From Sulfopaludibacter sp035551455 (lineage in GTDB: Bacteria; Acidobacteriota; Terriglobia; Bryobacterales; Bryobacteraceae): a DNA stretch of 14,027 nt. The position numbers were made by a program, and so were the translations under genes. This document shows positions 1 to 7,900 of the stretch, one piece after another. The notes beneath the pieces were generated by a model. The model was not told the DNA's origin. It saw only the letters and a list, made by a program, of their open reading frames with translations, and made no database searches. The stretch spans positions 1 to 14,027 of the forward strand of contig DASZMZ010000272.1 of assembly GCA_035551455.1 (NCBI GenBank). The letters run 5' to 3'. Position 1 is the first letter of the stretch. Every line of letters starts with the position of its first letter.

Positions 1-289
1 TGCATCGCTTTTGCGCAATGTGCATAGGGACCTTGCGTCAAGTACTCTGCTCCACAAAGCACGCCCGCTACGGATTACTCGAATTGAGCCGAAATTGAGT
101 GTTAGTCCGCCTGTCAGAATTTCGATTTCTTCACAGCTTCTCACGGTCGTGGCTCGGATCGGGGCCGCGAGCGATTGCCTTTCAGCAACGAACCTCACGG
201 TCGTGGCTCGGATCGGGGCCGCGAGCGTTAAGCGAGCGATTGCCTTTCAGCAACGAACCTCGCGCTCGCCGGCTGTGGAGGCAGGCTGC
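1..289. other. Non-coding stretch downstream of the racemase-type gene
   Basis: No credible gene is present. Open frames crossing this stretch translate the tandem repeat at 140-258 or continue antisense through the racemase-type gene, and they have no recognisable protein content. The left 130 bases are lower in GC than the rest of the window and show no motif I recognise. The right half is occupied by the GC-rich tandem duplication described separately. The stretch lies at the 3' end of the minus-strand operon, so it may hold that operon's transcript end, but I see no hairpin followed by a U-tract on the minus strand. Confidence 0.6.
140..258. repeat. Tandem duplication of a 54-base GC-rich unit, second copy with an 11-base insert
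   Basis: Copy 1 spans 140-193 and copy 2 spans 194-258. The first 34 bases (140-173 and 194-227) and the last 20 bases (174-193 and 239-258) are identical between copies. Copy 2 carries 11 extra bases at 228-238 (TTAAGCGAGCG), which repeat the preceding GCGAGCG. Each unit contains a short dyad, GCTCG then CGAGC (152-156 and 168-172 in copy 1), so the RNA could fold. The near-identity of the two copies suggests recent duplication. It resembles the GC-rich interspersed intergenic repeats of large acidobacterial genomes, but that is recollection and cannot be tested from one window. Two copies without spacers do not make a CRISPR array. Confidence 0.85.
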
Positions 290-1297
290 CTACCAGATGT
301 CGCCGACGGTGAAGCCTTCCGGGAACGGGTCTTCGGGATCCAGCACGTAGTGGGCGAAGCCCGTAATCCAGGCCTGGCCGGAAAGCGTCGGTACGACGGC
401 GGCGTAGGGGCCGACGCGCGTCTCCTCCACCAGGCGGCCGGTAAACTTCGTGCCCAGGATCCCTTCGTGGACGAAATCTTCGTTTAGCGGCAGCTTGCCC
501 TTCGCGTGCAGGACGGCCATACGGGCGCACGTGCCGGTGCCGCACGGCGATCGATCCAGGACCCCGCTCCCGGCGGCGGTGGAGACCACGACCGCATTCT
601 TCCGTCCGCAGGTGAGTTCGGCGATGCTGACCCCGGCAATCCCGGGATTCTCGGGATGCGCCACCGGGAGTTGTTCGCGCGCGGCGGTCTTGATCAACTC
701 CGCGATGCGGACGATTTCGCGGGCATCACCGGGCGCCAGCGTCAGACCAAACGGCGCGGCGTCGGCGATCACGTAGAACATGCCGCCGTATGCCACGTCC
801 ACGGTGACGGTACCAAGTCCCGCGACTTCTACCGGCCGATCGAGATATGCGGCGAAGGCGGGCACGTTGCGAAACTTGACCTGGCGGACCTTGCCGTTGT
901 GCACCTCGGCATCCACCGAGATGAGGCCCGCCGGGGTTTCGAGCTTCAGGCGCGTGACCGGCTCAACGGCCGCCACCATGCCGGTCTCGATGAGCACCGT
1001 CACCACGCAAATGGTGTTGGTGCCCGACATGGGCGGGTACTCCACCTGCTCCATAATGACGTAGCCGGCATCGGCTTCGGGATGCGTGGGCGGCAGGATG
1101 ACGTTGCAGCAGAGGGCCGGATAGCCGCGCGGTTCGCGGAGCATGCGGAGGCGGATGTGGTCGGCCTTCGACTCCAGGTGCTTCATCTTTTCGAACATGG
1201 TGCGGCCCGGGACGTCGAGCACGCCGCCGGTGATGACGCGCCCCGGCTCGCCGCAGGCATGCGCGTCCACGGCGGTGATCATGTTGGCGAACCTCAT
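290..1297 (-). CDS. Proline racemase-superfamily enzyme (hydroxyproline epimerase-like, Ser/Cys active-site pair)
   Basis: A 335-residue cytoplasmic protein of usual family length with no signal peptide. The family interconverts or dehydrates proline and hydroxyproline stereoisomers without cofactor, using two facing acid/base residues. The second site is intact: DRSPCGTGT at residues 248-256 gives Cys252. The first site, normally Cys in an MCGH-type motif, reads PPMSGTNT at 89-96, so Ser91 replaces Cys. A classical proline racemase is therefore less likely, and a 4-hydroxyproline 2-epimerase-like or 3-hydroxyproline-acting enzyme fits better. The N-terminus (DAHACGEPGRV, 11-21) is typical of the family. 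Its ATG overlaps the TGA of the upstream aminopeptidase P gene by four bases (1294-1297), with no clear Shine-Dalgarno, which suggests translational coupling. Family is near certain; the exact substrate is not. Confidence 0.9.
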   Translation of the reverse strand: MRFANMITAVDAHACGEPGRVITGGVLDVPGRTMFEKMKHLESKADHIRLRMLREPRGYPALCCNVILPPTHPEADAGYVIMEQVEYPPMSGTNTICVVTVLIETGMVAAVEPVTRLKLETPAGLISVDAEVHNGKVRQVKFRNVPAFAAYLDRPVEVAGLGTVTVDVAYGGMFYVIADAAPFGLTLAPGDAREIVRIAELIKTAAREQLPVAHPENPGIAGVSIAELTCGRKNAVVVSTAAGSGVLDRSPCGTGTCARMAVLHAKGKLPLNEDFVHEGILGTKFTGRLVEETRVGPYAAVVPTLSGQAWITGFAHYVLDPEDPFPEGFTVGDIW

Positions 1298-2715
1298 CGG
1301 CCCGTCACTTTCAACGTGGCGTGGGCCTCGCTGAGTCCGTGGTGTCCGGCCATCAGTTTTTCGATGTCGGCAATCTCAATCGGCACGAAGGCCGAGAGAT
1401 TCTGGTAGCCGGTCTCCGTGATGAGCAGCATGTCCTCGAGCCGGATGCCGGTGTGGTCGTCGCCAATCCGCATCTGCGGCTCGATGGTGAATAGCTGGCC
1501 GGGCTCCAGCGTCTGCGTGGGATTGCGGACGTCGTGTACTTCCATGCCGACGGTGTGGCCCAGCGAATTGGCGCGGCTGTTCCGATAACTCTCGACCAGC
1601 GCCGCGGCGGCGGCTTTGATTTTCGGCTCGGTGAAGTGGTACGACGCCATCACGGCATCCATCTTCACCACGGCATCCTTGATAATGTCGCGCGGCGCAA
1701 CGTGAACCTTGATCGACGTCATCAGCGCCTGATACAGGCGCAGATAGATGGTGTAATACTCGCGCTGGAACGGGGTGAACTTGCCATTGGCCGGGAAGAC
1801 GCGCGTGACATCGGAGGAGTAGTATTTGTAGTCCGGCGCGTAGTCGAACTGGACAAGGTCGCCATCGCGCAGAGGCGCGGTGTCCTTGTGATAGTGGGTG
1901 TAATACGTGTTGGGGCCCGTGGCGATCAGCGCAAAATATGACGGTCCGTAAGCGCCGTACTTCTTGAAGACGAATTCGGAATCGGCCTGCAATTCGTACT
2001 CGAACAGGCCGGGACGGCTGTCGCGCATGGCTTCCATGATGCCGAGTCCGGCGATGCGGGTAGCCTCGCGGAGGATGGCGATTTCGCGCGGACTCTTGGA
2101 GCCGCGGAGATTGTCGAGGATCGGGTCGAGGTCCTTCACCTCGGATCGCGGCGCGGCTTCTTTCAGGTGCGCGATGAAGGCCTCTTCGCGCGAGGCTCGG
2201 CCGTCCCAGGGATCGGCTTTGGTAGCGCGCGCGAGGGCCTGCGGGTCGCTGGAAGAAGCACAGCCCAACACCTCGGGACGGAAATTCGTGTACAGCGTCC
2301 GGCCCTCCTGAGCGAAGCCGTCGAGCATTGCCTTGAACGCGGCGCGATCCACCACCGTCTCGATACCGGTCTCTTTCACGGCGTCGGGGCCGGAGTAGAG
2401 ACCCGGTCCGTAGGCCGACTGGTCGCGGGCCGGATTGCGCGGATTCAGGAACAGGGTAGAGGTTTTGGACTTGCCATCGATCACCAGAATGGCCCGCGAT
2501 TCCACCACCCCGGAAACGTAGAAGAACTGATTGGACTGGCGCAGCGGCTGTTCGCCGGGCCGTTCGGTGGTGGCCTGTAGGATGGCCGCGCCGTCGCCGA
2601 TCCGCTCCATGACGCGGGCGCGCCTAGCCTGATATTCCTCGGCAGGGAACACGTTGGTGAAGACAGGCTGGGCACAGGCCGGCGCCGCCGCCAGCAGCCA
2701 CAGTAGCAGTTTCAT
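1294..2715 (-). CDS. Exported aminopeptidase P-like metallopeptidase (M24B, Xaa-Pro aminopeptidase)
   Basis: A 473-residue protein. This family removes the N-terminal residue when proline is second, using two metal ions. Residues 1-16 form a signal peptide (MKLLLWLLAAAPACAQ), so it acts in the periplasm or outside. An aminopeptidase P N-terminal domain follows (about 20-190), then the pita-bread catalytic domain (about 205-450). All five metal ligands can be placed: Asp291 (QFDYAPDY), Asp302 (SSDVTR), His387 (LGHTVG), Glu412 (TIEPQMR) and Glu427 (GIRLED), with catalytic His394 (VHDV). The frame is open upstream to 2859, but the signal peptide supports the start at 2715 and the longer form would overlap the divergent gene. 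There is no Shine-Dalgarno; CATAAT lies six bases before the ATG. First gene of the operon with the racemase-type enzyme, which could use released imino acids. Confidence 0.92.
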   Translation of the reverse strand: MKLLLWLLAAAPACAQPVFTNVFPAEEYQARRARVMERIGDGAAILQATTERPGEQPLRQSNQFFYVSGVVESRAILVIDGKSKTSTLFLNPRNPARDQSAYGPGLYSGPDAVKETGIETVVDRAAFKAMLDGFAQEGRTLYTNFRPEVLGCASSSDPQALARATKADPWDGRASREEAFIAHLKEAAPRSEVKDLDPILDNLRGSKSPREIAILREATRIAGLGIMEAMRDSRPGLFEYELQADSEFVFKKYGAYGPSYFALIATGPNTYYTHYHKDTAPLRDGDLVQFDYAPDYKYYSSDVTRVFPANGKFTPFQREYYTIYLRLYQALMTSIKVHVAPRDIIKDAVVKMDAVMASYHFTEPKIKAAAAALVESYRNSRANSLGHTVGMEVHDVRNPTQTLEPGQLFTIEPQMRIGDDHTGIRLEDMLLITETGYQNLSAFVPIEIADIEKLMAGHHGLSEAHATLKVTGR

Positions 2716-2743
2716 GGAGTTATTATGTAAGCGGTACCAAGCC
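2716..2743. promoter_or_regulatory. 28-base divergent start region with overlapping -10-like hexamers
   Basis: This is all that separates the start codons of the minus-strand aminopeptidase P gene and the plus-strand alpha-galactosidase gene. A single AT patch at 2721-2727 reads TATTAT on the plus strand (2721-2726, 17 bases before the ATG at 2744) and CATAAT on the minus strand (2722-2727, six bases before the ATG at 2715). Each matches the sigma-70 -10 consensus at five of six positions. No convincing -35 hexamer or Shine-Dalgarno is visible on either strand. The arrangement implies a very short leader for the alpha-galactosidase gene and a leaderless message for the peptidase gene. This is a prediction from spacing only. 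Confidence 0.4.
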
Positions 2744-4258
2744 ATGTATAAGACTCTCCTCAGTGCAATTTTACTCGCCACGATTGCGAGCGCCGTCGAT
2801 TTGAACGGCACCTGGCAGTTTGAACAGACCGGCCGGAACGGACAGAAACGCGTCACCACCTACATCTTCAAGGTGCAAGGCAACAAATTCACCGGCCTGG
2901 TGGCGGCGAACGATCGCCGCGATATCGTCAATGGCGTTATTGACGGTAACAATATCACGTTCGACACGCATTTCGAGTTTGACGATGCCGCGCGCATGAA
3001 TCCCTTTAAGGGCGAAATCACGGGCGAAGAGTTGAAGGTGACCTCGGCGCGTCCGCCGCAAAACGGGCGGCAGCCGCAGACCACGACGCTAAAGAAGACT
3101 TCCGAAAACACCACGTTCACGCCGCCGCCCGAATGGACGCCGACTCATAAGCCGTTTGCCAAGTTTGAGGCGATCAAGCCCAACGGCCTGGCGCTCACAC
3201 CGCCCATGGGATGGAACAGTTGGAATAAGTTCGCCGGCCGCGTGGACGACAAAAGCGTGCGCGAGATTGCCGACGCCATGGTGACCAGCGGCATGCGCGA
3301 CGCCGGGTACATCTACGTGAATATCGACGACACCTGGGAAGCGGGCCGCGACAAGGACGGCAACATTCAGACCAACGAGAAATTCCCGGACATGAAGGCG
3401 CTCGCCGACTATGTCCATTCCAAGGGTCTGAAGATTGGCATTTACTCGGGTCCGGGCCGCAAGACCTGCGCGGGGTTCGAGGGCAGCTACGGCCACGAAG
3501 CGCAGGACGCGCGCACGTGGGCCAACTGGGGAATCGACTATCTGAAGTACGACTGGTGCAGCGCGACGCAGGTCTACCATCGCGACGAGATGGCGCCGGC
3601 CTATCAGGAGATGGCTCTAGCGTTGCGCGCCACCAAGCGGCCGATCATCTTCAGCCTCTGCCAGTACGGCTGGCTGAATGTGGGCGAATGGGGGGCGGCG
3701 GCGGGCGGCAACCTCTGGCGCACGACCGGCGATATCAGCGACCGGTGGCAGTCCATGTCGAGCCTCGGCTTCGATCAGCAGGTGGGCCGCGAGAAGTACG
3801 CCGGTCCGGGCCACTGGAACGATCCTGACATGCTGGAAATCGGCAATGGCGGCATGACGGATACCGAGTATCGGACCCACATGAGTCTGTGGGCGATTCT
3901 GGCGGCGCCGCTGCTGGCCGGCAACGATGTGCGGGCGATGACCGACGCCACCAAGCAGATTCTGTGCAATCGCGAAGTGATCGCGATCGATCAGGACAAG
4001 TTGGGCAGGCAGGGCGTGCGCGTCAGGCAGGATGGCGACCAGGAAATCTGGAAGCGGCAACTGGCGCAGGGCGTGGCCGTGGGCCTGTTCAATCGCGGGG
4101 CGGCGGCGGCCAAGATCACTGTGAAATGGTCCGAGGTCGGGATCACGAAGAAGAATCCCAAAGTGCGCGACCTGTGGGCGCATAGCGATCTGACGGCCGC
4201 CGATGAGTACACGGTGGAAGTCCCTTCGCACGGCGTGGTGATGTTGCACGTGCAGTAA
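2744..4258 (+). CDS. Exported GH27 alpha-galactosidase with extra N-terminal domain
   Basis: A 504-residue protein. GH27 enzymes release terminal alpha-D-galactose (some act on alpha-N-acetylgalactosamine) with retention. A signal peptide (1-17, ending ATIASA) is followed by a small beta-rich domain at about 18-120 (begins VDLNGTWQFEQTG) and a linker to 145. The GH27 barrel starts at LALTPPMGWNSW (149-160). The nucleophile is Asp270 in YLKYDWC and the acid/base is Asp330 in WRTTGD, as in human alpha-galactosidase A; WNDPDM (358-363) is also typical. A C-terminal beta domain ends the chain. The start at 2744 gives a clean signal peptide; an upstream ATG at 2654 would overlap the divergent peptidase gene. 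No Shine-Dalgarno is visible. The stop overlaps the next ATG (TAATG), so the two genes are an operon. Alternative: an alpha-N-acetylgalactosaminidase or beta-L-arabinopyranosidase within GH27. Confidence 0.95.
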   Translation: MYKTLLSAILLATIASAVDLNGTWQFEQTGRNGQKRVTTYIFKVQGNKFTGLVAANDRRDIVNGVIDGNNITFDTHFEFDDAARMNPFKGEITGEELKVTSARPPQNGRQPQTTTLKKTSENTTFTPPPEWTPTHKPFAKFEAIKPNGLALTPPMGWNSWNKFAGRVDDKSVREIADAMVTSGMRDAGYIYVNIDDTWEAGRDKDGNIQTNEKFPDMKALADYVHSKGLKIGIYSGPGRKTCAGFEGSYGHEAQDARTWANWGIDYLKYDWCSATQVYHRDEMAPAYQEMALALRATKRPIIFSLCQYGWLNVGEWGAAAGGNLWRTTGDISDRWQSMSSLGFDQQVGREKYAGPGHWNDPDMLEIGNGGMTDTEYRTHMSLWAILAAPLLAGNDVRAMTDATKQILCNREVIAIDQDKLGRQGVRVRQDGDQEIWKRQLAQGVAVGLFNRGAAAAKITVKWSEVGITKKNPKVRDLWAHSDLTAADEYTVEVPSHGVVMLHVQ

Positions 4259-4989
4259 TGGGGCGCGATATTCTGACGCTGCCGGCGCCGGACGCCGACG
4301 AACGCCTGGCGTACGGCGACGATGCCAATCAGTTCGTCGACTTCCGGTGGTCGCGCCTGCCGGGCGTACGGCCGATGGTGGTTCACTTTCACGGCGGCTT
4401 CTGGCGCAGCCGCTTCGATCTGCAGCATGCCGGCAATTTCTGCGCGGCGTTGACGCAGGCCGGCTTTCACACGGCGAATGTGGAGTACCGGCGGGTTGGC
4501 CAACCGGGCGGCGGCTGGCCGGGCACGTTGGAAGATGCGCTGTCGGCGGCGCGTTTCGCCTGTGCGCGTGCGGAGGCTCCGGTGGTGGTGACGGGCCATT
4601 CGGCGGGCGGCCATCTGGCGCTGTGGCTCTCCGCGGAGATGCCGGAATTGGCGGGCGTGGCGGTCATGGGTCCGGTAGCCTGTTTGCGGCTGGGCTGGGA
4701 GCGGAATCTGGGCGACGGCGCGGTGCGGGACTTCCTGGGTGGGGGTCCCGAAGAAGCGCCGGAGCGCTACGCGGCGGCCGACCCGGCGGTGCGTGAGTCG
4801 CACGTTCCGCGAGTACTGATTCACGGAACTCGCGACGAGGTGGTTCCCGTGGAGATCAGCCGCGCGTACTGCGAGGCGCGCGGCGGTTGCCTGGTGGAAC
4901 TGGAAGGCGCCGATCATTTCGACGTAGTCGACCCGCGCAGCGCCTGGTGGAACGAAGTGGTGGCCCGCTCGACGGAGCGTCTACTTTAA
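4258..4989 (+). CDS. Alpha/beta hydrolase, kynurenine formamidase/esterase-like
   Basis: A 243-residue protein without a signal peptide, probably cytoplasmic. The alpha/beta-hydrolase fold is clear: the oxyanion motif HFHGGFW is at residues 43-49, the nucleophile Ser115 lies in GHSAGGH, the acid is probably Asp193 (HGTRDEVVP) and the base His220 (GADHFD). The HGG-F/Y-W plus GHSAGGH combination is shared by arylformamidases and by carbohydrate or feruloyl esterases. Location favours removal of an acyl group from a sugar or glycoside, because the gene begins inside the alpha-galactosidase stop codon (1-base overlap) and no tryptophan-catabolic gene is nearby; this is inference. The 3' end overlaps the tail of the opposing tricorn-like gene by nine bases. 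The fold is secure, the substrate unknown. Confidence 0.85.
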   Translation: MGRDILTLPAPDADERLAYGDDANQFVDFRWSRLPGVRPMVVHFHGGFWRSRFDLQHAGNFCAALTQAGFHTANVEYRRVGQPGGGWPGTLEDALSAARFACARAEAPVVVTGHSAGGHLALWLSAEMPELAGVAVMGPVACLRLGWERNLGDGAVRDFLGGGPEEAPERYAAADPAVRESHVPRVLIHGTRDEVVPVEISRAYCEARGGCLVELEGADHFDVVDPRSAWWNEVVARSTERLL

Positions 4990-7900
4990 CTGGCCCTTCA
5001 GAGTTTCCACGGCCTTCTCAATCTGGCGGTCGTGTCCGGCGAGGAAGTCGGCCGGCGTATTGTCGACCCAAATGTCGGGGGGCACGCCGTAGTTCTCCAT
5101 GTTCTGGCCGCTAGCGGTATAGACACCAGCGCCGGGAGTGCGCAGCACCGAGCCGTCCATGAGCGTGAACGAGCCCGTGCCGATGACGGCGCCCATGGTG
5201 GGCACGCCGATGATTTTGCCGAGTTTCAAATCGCGGATACCGGCCGGGAACATTTCGGCGTCGCTGGCCGAGCGTTCGTTTTGCAGCACCGCCAGGGGTC
5301 CGAAGAAGGCCTGCGCGGGCCGCTTCACCACCAGCGAATCGCGATTGCGGGTGGACTGGTACGCCACACGCTGATTCAGGATTTCGAGCAGTTCCTGATC
5401 GATGCCGCCACCGCCATTGAACCGCTCGTCGATGATGAGGGCTTTTTTATCCTGGTTCTCGGCCAGTTCCAGTTGGAATTTGGCAAGCGAGGGAGCGTCC
5501 ATCGCTTTGATATGCAGGTAGCCGATCTCGCCGCCTGAAAGGGTCCTCACCATATTCTTGCGATCGTCCACCCAGCGCTCGTAGCGCAAATCGGCCTGCG
5601 CCGCGGCGGTGAGGGGATCCAGGGAAACCACCCATGCACCGTCGGCGGAAGGCTTGGAATTCACCAGGAAATCGAACTTGCGGCCCGGGAGAATATTGAA
5701 GAGCTTCCAATAGTTCTCGCTGGTCTTCATATCCTTATCGTTGACGCCCAGAATGTAGTCGCCCACGGAGAGTTTCACGTAATCGTGATCGGCCGGACCT
5801 TTGCGATAGATATAGGAGACCTTGTAGAAGCCGGACGCATCGGGCTCCATTTCAAAGCCCGGATAGCGCGTCTGCACGCGTTCGTCCTGCGCGGTGCGGC
5901 CGGGAATGACGCCGCCGGCCGAAATGCCGGTATGCGAAGCGTTCATATCGCCGATCATTTCCATGATGACGTTGTGCAGTTCTTCGGTATCGGCGATGTA
6001 AGGCAGCAGGGACTCGTACTTGTCCTTGTTGCCGGCCCAATCGGCGCCGTGCATTTTGGCGTCGTAGAAGCGATTTTTCATGACGCGCCAGGCCTCTTCG
6101 AAGACCTGACGCCGTTCGGCCGGGATATCGATCTCCAGGCGGACGGAAACGTCCACGCGGCGCGGCGCGGGTCCAGTGCCCGTCTCCGCGGGCGCGGCTG
6201 CTGTAGCGCCACCGGCGGCGCGGCCACCGCGTCCTCCCCTGCCCCCGGTTGCAGCCGCGGCCGTGGCGGTACTTGCCGCCGCCGCTCCATTGCCGCCGAT
6301 CGAAAGGTTGTAGAGCGAGCCGCCCTGCATGAAGTAGATGCTGCGGCCGTCGCGCGCCCAAGTGGGTTCCGCGCCGCCGCCGAAGCCGCCGCCACCGCCG
6401 CGTCCGCCGCGTCCACGACCCGCCGCGGCGTCAGTGGGCGTGGTGTTCAGGTGGGTGATCGCGCTGCCATCCTCATTCATGGTGTACATGCCTGGAGCGG
6501 CGCCCGCCGCTGCCGCCGCACCACCACCGCCCGCCTGGAAGAGGTAGGTATGGCCGTCCGGCGAGGGCAGGACCATCGAGATATTGCCGGATGCCGGCGC
6601 CAGTTGGACCACTCGGCGCTCCATCTCGGTCCAGTCGATCTTCACCTGTACGTTGGCCGGAACCGCGCCTGCTCCAGCGCGACCGCCGCGTCCGCCGGCC
6701 GGAGCCGTGGCATCCGCCGCCTCGGCCTGAGCTTCGGTATTGATGTCGCGGTCGCTGGGATCCTTATCGAGCGGCGTGAACGACATGGCATACAAGCCGG
6801 TGGAACCGCGTCCGCCCGTGGATGCGATGCCCGAACTGCCGCCTTGTCCACCGATGACGAGGAGTTTTTTGCCGTCCGGGGTCCACTTGGCGCCGCGCGA
6901 CGTCAGGAATTTTTCCGACGTCACCATGTGCTCCTGTCCGGTGGCCAGTTCCTTCAGAAAGACGTGCGTGCGCAGCAGATCGTCCGGCTTGGAGTAGGAA
7001 ACCCACTTGCCGTCGGGCGAGAATTGCGGCTCGCCGATATTGCCGCCGGGGCTCGATGCCAGGGTCTCCTCTTTGCCCGATTCAATCTCCAGACGCCGGA
7101 GCTTATGATCGGATCCGGTCCATAGAAACGACTTCGAATCGGCGGCCCACACGATGGCCACCTTGTCGCAGTCCGCGTCGGTGAGCTTTTTGAGGTTCTT
7201 GCCGAGCTCGTCCGATATGTAAATTTCTTCGCGGCCGGTGCGGTCGGAAATGTAGGCGATCCATTTTCCGTCGGGCGACCAGTGGGGGCTCTGCTCTTTC
7301 CACGGCGTCTCAGTGACGCGCTGCATCTGGCCGCGATCCGTGGCGATGGTGAAGATCTCGCCATGCACTGCGACGGCGGCGCGCTTGTTGGAGGGCGAAA
7401 GGCCAAAGCCTTCCAGTTCGTTGCTGATGGTGGTCAGCTCGGTCTTGTTCTCGGTGTAATCGCTCTTGATCTCGAGGCGGATTTCCGTGCTCTTGCCGGA
7501 GGCGACGTCCAGTTTCCAGAGGCCGAAATCGTCCTCGTAGACGATGGTCTTCCCGTCGGCGGAAATGCTGGGGTAGAAGAGATTGCCGTCGGTGTGATGG
7601 GTCACCTGCGCGGGTTTGCCGCCCTTATCCGAGATCTTCCAGATGTTATTGACGCTCTTCATCACCTCGGGACTGCCCGGCTTGACGGGCTCGTTCGCCA
7701 GTTCGTTGGAAACGAAGTAGATCTCGCCGCCATTGCCGTACATGGGCCAGAGCATGTTGCCGTGATACGCCTCGTCGCCGAGTTTGGTGAATTTCTTGGC
7801 GGAGAGTTCTTCCACCCAGAGGTCCGCGGCATAGGAGCCGCGATAGTGCTTGCGCGACCAGACGCTGGGGTGGCGCTGGAAGGCCAGTTTCGCGCCGTCC

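Noticed and set aside
140..258. CRISPR array
   Set aside because: Only two directly abutting copies of a long unit with no unique spacers and no cas genes.
506..1408. A 300-codon plus-strand frame across the racemase-type gene
   Set aside because: Antisense shadow; the minus-strand protein has family motifs over its full length.
2716..2859. N-terminal extension of the aminopeptidase P protein to position 2859
   Set aside because: The extension would bury the signal peptide 48 residues inside the protein and overlap the divergent alpha-galactosidase gene.
3991..4917. A 308-codon minus-strand frame opposite the alpha-galactosidase end and the hydrolase
   Set aside because: Both plus-strand genes carry complete catalytic motifs, and the antisense product has low-complexity Arg/Ala content and no family features.
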